From an uncultured Collinsella sp. (GTDB lineage Bacteria; Actinomycetota; Coriobacteriia; Coriobacteriales; Coriobacteriaceae), in assembly GCA_934643145.1 (NCBI GenBank), contig CAKUBM010000007.1, forward strand, positions 1 through 64,000: a stretch of DNA of 64,000 nucleotides, read 5' to 3'. This document shows, one piece after another, positions 8,163 to 16,569 of this stretch (position 1 is the first letter of the stretch; the number at the start of each line of letters is the position of its first letter). Below the pieces are notes generated by a model, which was given only the letters and a program-made list of their open reading frames with translations, did not search any database and was not told the DNA's origin. A program made the position numbers and the translations under genes.

Positions 8163-9038
8163 ATGACGGCTGCTGCGGCTATGGAGCCCACGGAGCTTGA
8201 GGAACTCATGGAGGCGCAGGCCGAGGCCGCGCACGAGCGCGAAGTTGGGGATGCGACTCGCCCCACGGCAGAGGACCTTGCGGCCTCTCCGACGCGCATC
8301 GATGTGGAGGGCCTCGACCTGTTCTATGGCGACCACCATGCGCTCAAGGACGTGAACATCAAAATCCGCGACAAGCAGATTACCTCGTTTATCGGGCCTT
8401 CTGGTTGTGGCAAGTCGACGCTGCTGCGCTGCTTTAACCGCATGAACGATAGCATCAAGGATTGCCGTATCGAGGGCAAGATCGCGCTCGACGGCCAGGA
8501 TATCCTGGGCGATTACGATATCTGCCGCCTGCGTCAGCGCGTGGGCATGGTGTTCCAGCGCCCCAATCCGTTTCCCATGAGCATCTACGACAACGTTGCC
8601 TATGGCCCTCGCGGCATGGGCGTGCGCGATCGCGTTGTGCTTGACGAGCTGGTCGAGGACTCCCTGCGCCGCGCCGCATTGTGGGACGAGGTCAAGGACA
8701 AGCTCAAGGAGTCGGGCCTGGGCCTTTCGGGCGGACAGCAGCAGCGTCTGTGCATCGCTCGTGCGCTTGCTGTGCAGCCCGACATCCTGCTGATGGATGA
8801 GCCCACGAGCGCCCTCGATCCCGTGTCGACGCTGGTGGTTGAGCAGCTGGCCTGCGAGCTCAAGGAGACCTGCACGCTGGTGGTCGTGACGCACAACATG
8901 CAGCAGGCTGCGCGCATTTCCGACTCGGTCGCGTTCTTTTTGCTGGGCGAGCTGGTGGAGCATGCGCCCACCGCTCAGCTCTTTAAGAATCCGTCCGATT
9001 CGCGCACGGCGGATTATTTGACGGGACGTTTTGGCTGA
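8163..9038 (+). CDS. pstB: Phosphate ABC transporter ATP-binding protein PstB
   Basis: An ABC ATPase of 291 residues. The ATG at 8163 is preferred over that at 8148 because GGAGG overlaps the earlier one and lies 8 bp before the later. A roughly 40-residue acidic extension precedes the PstB core. Walker A is GPSGCGKST, the signature LSGGQQQRL, Walker [13 protein letters not shown] and the switch His [22 protein letters not shown] and [14 protein letters not shown] are hallmarks of PstB. Its usual partners PstS, PstC, PstA and PhoU are absent here; it is instead followed after 63 bp by a PhoB/PhoR-like pair, consistent with a phosphate-sensing role. A TTGACA at 8081 is a possible -35. Confidence 0.9.
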   Translation: MTAAAAMEPTELEELMEAQAEAAHEREVGDATRPTAEDLAASPTRIDVEGLDLFYGDHHALKDVNIKIRDKQITSFIGPSGCGKSTLLRCFNRMNDSIKDCRIEGKIALDGQDILGDYDICRLRQRVGMVFQRPNPFPMSIYDNVAYGPRGMGVRDRVVLDELVEDSLRRAALWDEVKDKLKESGLGLSGGQQQRLCIARALAVQPDILLMDEPTSALDPVSTLVVEQLACELKETCTLVVVTHNMQQAARISDSVAFFLLGELVEHAPTAQLFKNPSDSRTADYLTGRFG

Positions 9039-9101
9039 TACCATCTGGCACAGGTGCCTTTGGGTTAAGATGCGGTCATACCGGCCGCAAAGGGGTTCAA
9101 C

Positions 9102-9830
9102 ATGATCTACTACGTCGAGGATGACGACAACATCAGGGATTTGACGGTCTACGCGCTGCGCAAGCAGGGAATCGAGGCCGAGGGCTTTTCGTGTGATGGC
9201 GAGTTTAAAGCTGCCGTGGCGCGACGGGTGCCCGATGCTGTGTTGCTCGACATCATGCTGCCCGACACCGACGGCTTGGCGATTATGCGTCGCCTGCGCG
9301 CCGACCGTCTGACGGCGACGGTGCCCATCATGATGCTTACCGCCAAGGACACCGAGCTCGACAAGGTCATGGCGCTCGATGGCGGCGCCGACGACTACCT
9401 GACCAAGCCGTTCTCGCTCATGGAGCTTGCCAGCCGTTGCCGCGCGCTGCTGCGTCGCGGCGGCATGGTCAAACAGGCGAGTGATGTGCTCAACGTGGGC
9501 GATATCGTGCTTTCGCCCAGTCACCGTGAGGTGACTGTTGCCGGTGAGCCGCTCAAGCTCACGCTACGCGAGTTCGACCTGCTCGAGTACCTTATGCGCA
9601 AGCCCGGTGTGGTCTTTACCCGCGAGTCGCTGCTGCAGAGTGTGTGGGGCTGGGACTTCGACGGCGGTTCGCGTACCGTCGACGTACATGTGCAGACGCT
9701 TCGCCAAAAACTGGGCGAGCATGCCAGCGCCATCGAGACCGTGCGCGGCGTGGGTTACCGCTTGGCCGAGCCTTCTGCCGGTGATGGTGCCGAAGGCGAC
9801 GACACCGCGGCCACCGCATCGGAGGAGTAA
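9102..9830 (+). CDS. PhoB/RegX3-like response regulator
   Basis: A 242-residue OmpR-family regulator with a receiver domain (acidic cluster Glu6-Asp9, phospho-acceptor Asp50 in LLDIMLPD, Lys in LTKPF) and a C-terminal winged helix ending VRGVGYRLAE, then a 15-residue acidic tail. Its stop codon lies 3 bp before the kinase start, so the two are co-transcribed. Position after pstB suggests control of phosphate starvation genes (PhoB/PhoP type). That assignment is inferred from context; the fold itself is certain. Confidence 0.85.
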   Translation: MIYYVEDDDNIRDLTVYALRKQGIEAEGFSCDGEFKAAVARRVPDAVLLDIMLPDTDGLAIMRRLRADRLTATVPIMMLTAKDTELDKVMALDGGADDYLTKPFSLMELASRCRALLRRGGMVKQASDVLNVGDIVLSPSHREVTVAGEPLKLTLREFDLLEYLMRKPGVVFTRESLLQSVWGWDFDGGSRTVDVHVQTLRQKLGEHASAIETVRGVGYRLAEPSAGDGAEGDDTAATASEE

Positions 9831-9833
9831 CCC

Positions 9834-11258
9834 GTGGTCTTCACCCCCCAGGGAAAACATACGCTGTCGCACCGCGTTTTTGTGACGATCTTTGTCTGCG
9901 CCATGGCGGTTATCGTGGCGTTTACGGTGCTGGGTGCGTTCTTTGTGCAAAACACCTTGGCGGATGCCACGAGTGCCAATCTGGCGCAGGAAACCGAGCT
10001 CATTGCTGCCGCCCTCGACGAGCAGCAGGAGCCCATTCCGTTCTTGCGAAGCCTCGATCGCGAGGATCTTCGTATCACGCTGATCAATAAGGACGGATCT
10101 GTTGCCTACGACAACGAGGCGTCGCCTTCCACACTGCCCAACCATGGCGATCGCCCCGAGGTCATCGAGGCCTTTGAGAGTGGTTCGGGTTCCGCGGAGC
10201 GCGCAAGCTCTACACTCGACGAGATTATGCTGTATCGCGCCGTTACCCTTGATAACGGCCAGGTCGTTCGCTTGGCGCAGGCCCAGCCTGGTGTTGCGGC
10301 GATTTTGCTGTCGATGCTGGCGCCGATGCTGCTTATCGCAGCAGCGGGTGCGGTGCTCTCGTTTTTTATGGCGCGCCGTGAGTCCCGTGCCATCATCGCG
10401 CCGTTGCAAGAGGTGGATTTGGATCACCCACGCCGTAGCTATGAGCACGCCTATGCCGAGATGGTCCCCATGCTTGAGCGTATCGAGTCGCAGCGCCAGG
10501 AACTCAAGCGCCAAATGGCGGTGCTAGCGGACAACGACCGTATGCGCCGTGAGTTCACGGCGAATATCACTCATGAGCTCAAGACGCCGCTTACGGCGAT
10601 TTCGGGCTATGCCGAGCTCATCGCAAACGGCATGGTCGAGGGCGAGGACGATCTGCGCACCTTTGGCGGCCGCATCTACCGTGAGGCAGGCCGTTTGGCA
10701 GCGCTTGTCAACGACATCCTCACGCTTTCCAACTTGGATGAGGCCGAGCGCGCAACCGAAGGCGAGGCGGTGCCTATTGGCTCCACGGAGCCCATTGAGC
10801 TTTCGCGTGCTATCTATGCGGTTGAGCAGCGTCTTGAACAGGTCGCCCGTCAGGCGAATGTGACGATAAGTCATGAGACCAAGCCTGTGGTCATCGAAGG
10901 CGTGTCGCGCTTGATCGACGAGCTCATCTATAATCTGGCAAGCAACGCCATCCGCTACAACCGACCCGGCGGTACGGTTACGCTGCAGTGCGGTATCAAC
11001 GACGAGGGTCATCCGTTCCTCGCGGTCGCCGACACGGGAATCGGTATCGCGCCCGAAGAACAGGGCAAGGTGTTCGAGCGTTTCTACCGCGTGGACAAGA
11101 GTCGATCAAAGGCACGCGGTGGAACGGGTCTGGGCCTGGCGATCGTTAAACATGCCGCCTTGTACCATCACGCCGATATCGACCTGGAGAGCGAACCGGG
11201 CGTGGGAACCACCATTACGGTGACGTTTCCCATACAGCCGGACGAGCCATTCGCATAG
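9834..11258 (+). CDS. PhoR-like sensor histidine kinase
   Basis: A 474-residue kinase with a GTG start preceded by GGAGGAG at 9821. Transmembrane segments lie at about 16-38 and 153-179, flanking an extracytoplasmic domain of about 115 residues. The HisKA motif NITHELKTPLTAISGY places His247, the N box is LIYNLASNAIRYN, and the G boxes DTGIGIAPEE and GGTGLGLAIVKH follow. This matches the PhoR/WalK-type architecture. It forms an operon with the preceding regulator and probably pstB. The terminator-like hairpin at 11284 ends the unit. Confidence 0.88.
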   Translation: MVFTPQGKHTLSHRVFVTIFVCAMAVIVAFTVLGAFFVQNTLADATSANLAQETELIAAALDEQQEPIPFLRSLDREDLRITLINKDGSVAYDNEASPSTLPNHGDRPEVIEAFESGSGSAERASSTLDEIMLYRAVTLDNGQVVRLAQAQPGVAAILLSMLAPMLLIAAAGAVLSFFMARRESRAIIAPLQEVDLDHPRRSYEHAYAEMVPMLERIESQRQELKRQMAVLADNDRMRREFTANITHELKTPLTAISGYAELIANGMVEGEDDLRTFGGRIYREAGRLAALVNDILTLSNLDEAERATEGEAVPIGSTEPIELSRAIYAVEQRLEQVARQANVTISHETKPVVIEGVSRLIDELIYNLASNAIRYNRPGGTVTLQCGINDEGHPFLAVADTGIGIAPEEQGKVFERFYRVDKSRSKARGGTGLGLAIVKHAALYHHADIDLESEPGVGTTITVTFPIQPDEPFA

Positions 11259-11283
11259 CGATACAACATAGTTATTCGCGCAG

Positions 11284-11319
11284 ACGCCGCATCTGTCTTT
11301 CGGGTGCGGCGTTGTTGTT
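11284..11319 (+). terminator. Terminator after the PhoR-like kinase gene
   Basis: ACGCCGCA / TGCGGCGT (8 bp) with a 13-nt loop, followed by TGTTGTTG. It is a weak U-tract, so confidence is moderate. Confidence 0.55.
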
Positions 11320-11456
11320 GCGCAATTTTACGGACGCTTCCGGCATTTTTACAGTAGAGGCTGTTTCTTATGTATAGAGTTTGGTCTCGGTAAAAAGATG
11401 CGATAACATACGGACAGTTTTGTCAATACGAACTGGGGAACTGAAAGGCAAGCTGC

Positions 11457-12113
11457 ATGACCCTTCTCGAATTGTTCCAGCTGCTGAAAAAGCACCTTAA
11501 GCTGGTCATCACCCTTCCGGTGGTCTGCGCGATCGCCATGGGCATCGTGTCCTTCGTTGCGATGGACAACACCTATACCGCGACGACGAGCATGTACATT
11601 CTCGCCAAGACCGACGATAGCGGTCAGATGAGCTACAACGATCTCTCGGCGAGCCAGATGCTTTCCAATGATATCGCCACACTGCTGGATAGCGATAGCG
11701 TTAAGAGCGGCGCCGCCAAAGAACTGGGCCTCACCGATCTGGATGACTACAAGGTGTCTGTTTCCTCCGAGACCACCACGCGTGTCATTACGCTTTCGGT
11801 TACCGGCACCGATGCCAAGGAGACGGCTGAGGTCGCAAAGGCCATTGCCAGCTCGGTGAGTACGGTCGCTCAGAACGTCGGCGCTGCCCAGAGCATCAAC
11901 GTTATCGACGAGGCTAAGACCCCCGAAGCCCCCAGCGGCCCCAAGCGCACGCTGTATATTGCCGTCGCGTTCCTCGCCGGTATCTTTATCGCAGTTGCCT
12001 ATGTCGTTTTGGCAGACATGCTCAATACCCGCATCCGCGGTGCCGAAGAGGCAGAAGAGCTCCTGGGTATTCCCGTTGTTGGCCGAATTCCGGCTATGAA
12101 AGGTGGTAAATAG
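11457..12113 (+). CDS. Wzz/YveK-type polysaccharide chain-length protein
   Basis: A 218-residue membrane protein with two transmembrane segments (about 17-38 and 170-192) flanking an extracytoplasmic domain, and a Pro-rich KTPEAPSGPKRT stretch before the second helix, as in Wzz and the activator of Gram-positive BY-kinases (CapA/YveK type). It is known in the family to set polysaccharide chain length and stimulate the kinase. Its stop is 2 bp before the kinase start. AAAGG precedes the ATG. Confidence 0.85.
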   Translation: MTLLELFQLLKKHLKLVITLPVVCAIAMGIVSFVAMDNTYTATTSMYILAKTDDSGQMSYNDLSASQMLSNDIATLLDSDSVKSGAAKELGLTDLDDYKVSVSSETTTRVITLSVTGTDAKETAEVAKAIASSVSTVAQNVGAAQSINVIDEAKTPEAPSGPKRTLYIAVAFLAGIFIAVAYVVLADMLNTRIRGAEEAEELLGIPVVGRIPAMKGGK

Positions 12114-12115
12114 GC

Positions 12116-12853
12116 ATGGCTAAGGCAAAGAACACCGATAAGCTCGTTGTACAGAATGCCGCCAAGACCCTTCTGGCCAACATCCGCTTTGCGAGCGTGG
12201 ACGACCCCATTCGCACCATCACCGTTACGTCCTCGATTCCCAACGAGGGCAAGTCTACGGTTTCCATCAACCTTGCTCAGGCAATCGCCACGAGCGGCAA
12301 GTCCGTGCTCCTGGTCGAGGCCGATATGCGCCGCAGGTCCCTTTCCGATATGCTCGGCGTTCGTTCGCGCGGCGGACTCTATGCGGTCCTTTCCGAGCAG
12401 ATCTCCATTGACCAGGCAATTGTCGAGACGGGTCAGAAGAACTTCTACTTCCTCGATGCCGAGCCGCACATTCCCAATCCTGCCGACATCATCGTCTCTC
12501 ACCGCTTTGCCAAGCTGGTAAAGGCGCTGTCTGCTAAGTTCCAGTACGTTATCTTCGACGCTCCTCCGGTCGGCACCTTCATCGATGCTGCCGAGATCGC
12601 CAGCCTGACTGACGGTACGCTGTTCGTGGTGCGCGAGGACTTTACCAAGCGCGAGGAAGCACTCAACGCTATCGGCCAGCTTAAGAAGTCCGAGAGGGTC
12701 AAGCTTATCGGTACCGTTATGAACTACTGCGAGACCGAGACCAGCGAGTACTACTATTCTTACTACACCAAGGATGGTAAGAAGGTAAAGAAGGGCTCTG
12801 ACGATCAGGGTGCTTCCAAAAAGGGCATCTTCACCAACCGAGCAAACGTTTAG
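12116..12853 (+). CDS. Bacterial tyrosine (BY) kinase, CpsD/CapB type
   Basis: A 245-residue cytoplasmic P-loop kinase. Walker A is SSIPNEGKST (about 39-48), Walker A' LLVEADMRR (about 66-75) and Walker B YVIFDAPPVG (about 144). The C-terminal Tyr cluster SEYYYSYY is the usual autophosphorylation site. It works with the preceding membrane activator and the following PHP phosphatase to control polysaccharide assembly. No glycosyltransferase or Wzx/Wzy gene follows, which is unusual. Confidence 0.88.
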   Translation: MAKAKNTDKLVVQNAAKTLLANIRFASVDDPIRTITVTSSIPNEGKSTVSINLAQAIATSGKSVLLVEADMRRRSLSDMLGVRSRGGLYAVLSEQISIDQAIVETGQKNFYFLDAEPHIPNPADIIVSHRFAKLVKALSAKFQYVIFDAPPVGTFIDAAEIASLTDGTLFVVREDFTKREEALNAIGQLKKSERVKLIGTVMNYCETETSEYYYSYYTKDGKKVKKGSDDQGASKKGIFTNRANV

Positions 12854-12870
12854 CTGATTAAGGCCGATCT

Positions 12871-13521
12871 ATGCGTGACATTCATTGCCATATCTTGCCG
12901 GGTGTAGACGACGGCGCCGCCGATCTCGATGAGAGCCTGGCGATGCTCGAGGCTGCCAAGCGGGCCGGTGTTACCAGAATCGTTTGCACTCCGCACTGTC
13001 GTGACCCTTATTTTGATTACGACAAAATGTGGGATGCCTATGAGCTGCTGCGTGATAACGCCGATGGTTTTCCGCTCCAGATGGGCTTTGAGGTCAACCA
13101 TCGTAAGCTTGTCGAGCTTGGTATTGATGCCGCGGAGCACTTGCATTTCGATGGGACCAATGAGTTTCTGCTCGAGCTTTCGACGCATGCCGATGCGTAT
13201 GCGTTTAGAGAGTACGAGAACACGATTTACGATTTGCAGTGCCTTGGCTACCAGGTGATCATTGCCCACCCTGAGCGTTATCGCGCGGTCCAAAAGGATG
13301 TGAGCGTGGCGGAGCGCCTGGTCGATATGGGTTGTAAGCTGCAGGCTTCGGCGGACTTTATTGCCGGCGGTCGTTTCGGTCGCGAGAAAAAACCCGCGCA
13401 GCGCCTGTTCGATCAGAACCTGTACAGCTTTATCGCGAGCGATGCCCATAACGTGGGTCATTACGACTGCCTGGCAAAGGCTCGCGCGAAGTTCAGCGTG
13501 CGCGGAGCTCATTTTCGCTAA
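12871..13521 (+). CDS. PHP-family tyrosine phosphatase, CpsB/CapC type
   Basis: A 216-residue metal-dependent phosphatase of the PHP family. The N-terminal metal motif HCHILPGVDDG (residues 5-15), the central CTPH, IIAHPERY and the C-terminal ASDAHN are the conserved metal ligands. In the family it dephosphorylates the Tyr cluster of the BY-kinase. It lies 17 bp after the kinase gene, completing a three-gene operon. Confidence 0.88.
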   Translation: MRDIHCHILPGVDDGAADLDESLAMLEAAKRAGVTRIVCTPHCRDPYFDYDKMWDAYELLRDNADGFPLQMGFEVNHRKLVELGIDAAEHLHFDGTNEFLLELSTHADAYAFREYENTIYDLQCLGYQVIIAHPERYRAVQKDVSVAERLVDMGCKLQASADFIAGGRFGREKKPAQRLFDQNLYSFIASDAHNVGHYDCLAKARAKFSVRGAHFR

Positions 13522-13560
13522 AATCTGTCCCTAACGTTCGCATTGAATGAAGGGGCAGCC

Positions 13561-14061
13561 ATGGATATCCAACTTAAGACGGGATGCTTTGAAGACGCGG
13601 CGCTGGTGCGCCGCGTCGTTTTTATGGATGAGCAGGGCTACGAGAATGAGTTTGACGCTATCGACGAGGCTCCGAGCTGCATCCATGTGACGCTGTACGT
13701 GGACGGCGAGCTCGCCGGTTGTTCGCGCGTGTTTCCCGAGGAGCTGGAGCGCGTAGCCGACGCGGAGGCACCGGTGTCGCCGGCGTGCGAGATGGACGAA
13801 GGCGTTGCGGCAGGGGAGACCTTCATTATGGGACGCGTCGCGGTGTTGCCCTCGATGCGCCGTCGTGGTCTGGCAAGCAAAATTGTGGAGGCGAGTGATG
13901 CCGCCGCGCGCGATGCCGGTGCCAAGCTTATTAAGCTGCACGCGCAGGAATACGTGCTGCCGCTCTACGCCAAGGCTGGCTACACGCAGATCGCGCCGGT
14001 GGACTATGAGGACGAAGGCCAGCCCCATGCCTGGATGGCCAAACGCGTGAGCGACAGATAG
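13561..14061 (+). CDS. GNAT-family N-acetyltransferase
   Basis: A 166-residue GNAT enzyme that would transfer an acetyl group from acetyl-CoA to an unknown substrate. The ATG at 13561 is preferred over an in-frame TTG at 13543 because AAGGGG lies 5 bp before it. The acetyl-CoA motif is VLPSMRRRGLASKIVEA, and the C-terminal LYAKAGYTQIA plus the N-terminal VRRVVFMDEQGY resemble ElaA/YjcF-like members. It probably has its own transcript, ended by the hairpin at 14198. Confidence 0.8.
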   Translation: MDIQLKTGCFEDAALVRRVVFMDEQGYENEFDAIDEAPSCIHVTLYVDGELAGCSRVFPEELERVADAEAPVSPACEMDEGVAAGETFIMGRVAVLPSMRRRGLASKIVEASDAAARDAGAKLIKLHAQEYVLPLYAKAGYTQIAPVDYEDEGQPHAWMAKRVSDR

Positions 14062-14197
14062 GGACGTTCCTTTTCGGCCGGCAGCTCCTCGGCAATCGAT
14101 GCATGGGCGTTCCGACATACAGTTTTTCGATTCCGTATGTATATATGCGCGCTAATGGGTTATAAAATCTAAGTCTGAACATAGCAGGTCTGCAATG

Positions 14198-14222
14198 CGG
14201 CTCGGGCAACCGAGCCGTTTTT
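14198..14222 (+). terminator. Terminator upstream of htpG
   Basis: Perfect 8-bp stem CGGCTCGG / CCGAGCCG with a GCAA tetraloop and five T. It lies between the acetyltransferase stop and the htpG start and may attenuate read-through into htpG. Confidence 0.85.
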
Positions 14223-14252
14223 GCGGGCAGGGGTAGCGCGAAAGGACTGCAC

Positions 14253-16277
14253 ATGCGTCAATTTAAGACCGAGAGCAAAAAACTGCTCGACCTCATGATC
14301 AACTCCATCTATACCAACAAGGAAATCTTCCTGCGCGAGCTTATCTCCAACGCGAGCGATGCCGTCGACAAGCTCAACTTTAAGAGCCTGCAGGATTCGA
14401 ACGTCAAGCTCGACCAGGGCGACCTAGCCATCCGCGTCTTCTTTGATAAGGATGCACGTACCATCACGATCTCGGATAACGGTATTGGTATGACCGCTGA
14501 GGAGCTCGAGCGCAACCTGGGTACCATCGCACACTCCGGTTCCGAGGAGTTTAAGACCGAGAACGCCGAGCAGCAGGGCTCAGATGTCGACATCATCGGC
14601 CAGTTTGGCGTGGGCTTCTACTCTGCCTTTATGGTCGCCAGCCACGTGAAGGTCGTCAGCCGCGCCTATGGCGAGGACACGGCGCACGTGTGGGAGTCCG
14701 ACGGCCTTGAGGGCTACACCATCGAGGACGGTGAGCGTGCTGAGCACGGTACCGATGTCATCCTGACGCTGCGTGAGAACGAGAAGCTCGACGCCGACGG
14801 TGAGGCCGAGACCTATGACCGCTTCCTGACCGAGTGGGGCCTTAAGAGCCTGATTCAGCAGTACAGCAACTATGTGCGCTACCCGATTCAGATGATGGTT
14901 TCCAAGAGCCGTCAGAAGCCCAAGCCCGAGGACGCTGGCGATGATTACACGCCCGAGTACGAGGACTACCAGGAGCTCGAGACCATCAACTCCATGACGC
15001 CGATCTGGAAAAAGCGCAGCTCCGACGTGGAGCAGAAGGACTACAACGAGTTCTATAAGTCCACGTTCCACGACTTTGACGATCCCGCCCGCACCATTAG
15101 CTTCCATGCCGAGGGCACGCTCGAGTACGACGCTCTGCTGTTTGTTCCGGGTCGCGCACCGTTCGATCTGTACAGCAAGGATTACGAGAAGGGCCTGTCG
15201 CTTTACAGCTCCAACGTGCTGATTATGGAGAAGTGCGACGATCTGCTGCCCGACTACTACAACTTTGTGCGCGGCGTCGTGGACTCTGCCGACGTGACGC
15301 TCAATATTTCACGTGAGACGCTGCAGCAGAACCGTCAGCTCAAGGCTATCGCCAAGCGCGTTGAGAAGAAGATCACCGCCGACCTCGAGGATATGCGTGA
15401 CAACGACCGCGAGGCCTATGAGAAGTTCTTTGAGAACTTTGGCCGCGGCCTTAAGTACGGCATCTACTCGAGCTATGGCATGAAGGCTGACGAGCTCGCC
15501 GACCTGCTGCTATTCTGGTCCGCCAAGGAGCAGAAGATGATTACCCTGGCCGAGTATGCCAAGGGCATGCCCGAGGACCAGAAGGCCATCTACTACGCCG
15601 CCGGCGACTCACGTGAGCGCCTGGCCAAGATGCCCGTGGTAAAGGGCGTGCTCGACCGCGGCTACGACGTGCTGCTGCTGACGCAGGACGTGGACGAGTT
15701 TACCTTCCAGGCCATGCGCGAGTACGTGGCCGCCGATATGCCCAAGGTCTACGAGGACGATGCTGCTCGCGAGGCTGCCGAGAAGGCCGTGGCCGATGGT
15801 GCCGAGCCCGAGGTCGAGGATCGTCATCTGGAGCTCAAGAACGTCGCGACTGGCGATCTTGATCTGGCGACCGAGGACGAGAAGAAGGAGGCCGAGGACG
15901 CCACCAAGGAGAACGAGGACCTCTTTAGCGCCATGAAGGAGGCGCTCGGCGACAAGGTCGAGAAAGTTGCCGTCTCCGCGCGCCTGACCGATGCCCCCGC
16001 TTGCATCACCACCGAGGGCCCGCTTTCGCTTGAGATGGAGAAGGTGCTCCAGAAGGGACCCGAGGGCGCGCCCGACGGCATGCCCAAGAGCCAGCGCGTG
16101 CTCGAGCTCAACGCCAAGCACCCGGTCTTCGACAAGCTTGTCGCTGCCCAGAAGGCAGGCGACGCCGACAAGATCAAGCAGTACTCCGGTCTGCTCTATG
16201 ACCAGGCTCTGCTGGTCGAGGGCATCCTCCCCGAGGACCCCGTTGCCTTCGCGGCGGCTGTCTGCGAACTTATGTAG
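14253..16277 (+). CDS. htpG: Molecular chaperone HtpG (Hsp90)
   Basis: A 674-residue Hsp90-type ATP-dependent chaperone that acts as a cytoplasmic homodimer. The N-terminal GHKL ATPase shows ELISNASDAVDKL, DNGIGM and GQFGVGFYSAF. The middle domain has LYSSNVLIMEKCDDLLPDY and SRETLQQNR. The C-terminal dimerisation domain ends the protein. At 674 residues it is somewhat longer than the 624 of E. coli, mainly because of acidic insertions (about 520-560). GAAAGG precedes the ATG, and a strong terminator lies at 16399-16440. Confidence 0.95.
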   Translation: MRQFKTESKKLLDLMINSIYTNKEIFLRELISNASDAVDKLNFKSLQDSNVKLDQGDLAIRVFFDKDARTITISDNGIGMTAEELERNLGTIAHSGSEEFKTENAEQQGSDVDIIGQFGVGFYSAFMVASHVKVVSRAYGEDTAHVWESDGLEGYTIEDGERAEHGTDVILTLRENEKLDADGEAETYDRFLTEWGLKSLIQQYSNYVRYPIQMMVSKSRQKPKPEDAGDDYTPEYEDYQELETINSMTPIWKKRSSDVEQKDYNEFYKSTFHDFDDPARTISFHAEGTLEYDALLFVPGRAPFDLYSKDYEKGLSLYSSNVLIMEKCDDLLPDYYNFVRGVVDSADVTLNISRETLQQNRQLKAIAKRVEKKITADLEDMRDNDREAYEKFFENFGRGLKYGIYSSYGMKADELADLLLFWSAKEQKMITLAEYAKGMPEDQKAIYYAAGDSRERLAKMPVVKGVLDRGYDVLLLTQDVDEFTFQAMREYVAADMPKVYEDDAAREAAEKAVADGAEPEVEDRHLELKNVATGDLDLATEDEKKEAEDATKENEDLFSAMKEALGDKVEKVAVSARLTDAPACITTEGPLSLEMEKVLQKGPEGAPDGMPKSQRVLELNAKHPVFDKLVAAQKAGDADKIKQYSGLLYDQALLVEGILPEDPVAFAAAVCELM

Positions 16278-16281
16278 TTTG

Positions 16282-16314
16282 GTAGTTACGCGGTTCTACG
16301 AACCGCGTAACTAC
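16282..16314. repeat. Perfect 15-bp hairpin after htpG
   Basis: GTAGTTACGCGGTTC pairs with its exact complement around a 3-nt loop (TAC), 5 bp after the htpG stop. No T-run follows, so it may protect the 3' end rather than terminate. Confidence 0.75.
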
Positions 16315-16329
16315 TCGACGCTGCCCTTC

Positions 16330-16481
16330 GTTCCGCCGTTCTAACGAACGGCGGACCAGCCGACGCTGCGCGGGCACCAGAGCGACAACTTGTCATTCAA
16401 AGAGGACGGCATGACCAGAAGGTCTATGCCGTCCTCTTTTCATGCCAATTTGTTCGCTCTGGTGACCGCTCGCTGGCATTA
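16330..16481 (+). repeat. 152-bp structured intergenic repeat, copy A
   Basis: Begins with hairpin CCGCCGTTC / GAACGGCGG (16333-16354), then a conserved GCCGACGCTGCGCG string, then nested hairpins around the core GACC-AGAA-GGTC, and ends CGCTCGCTGGCATTA. A second copy of exactly the same length lies inverted at 23193-23344. The nested arms differ between copies but still pair: CACCAGAGCGA with TCGCTCTGGTG here, GCATTCACGCCAA with TTGGCGCAAATGC there. Confidence 0.8.
16399..16440 (+). terminator. Terminator of htpG inside repeat copy A
   Basis: AAAGAGGACGGCAT...ATGCCGTCCTCTTT with the inner GACC-AGAA-GGTC stem, followed by TTTT. It is strong and partly symmetrical, so it could work in both directions. 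Confidence 0.8.
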
Positions 16482-16569
16482 CCAAAACATCGACGGTCCA
16501 ATAATGATCCCTTGGGGACGGAGAAAAAGTGGTCGTTGGGTGTTCCTATAGTTTTGTCAACCGTCGGGG

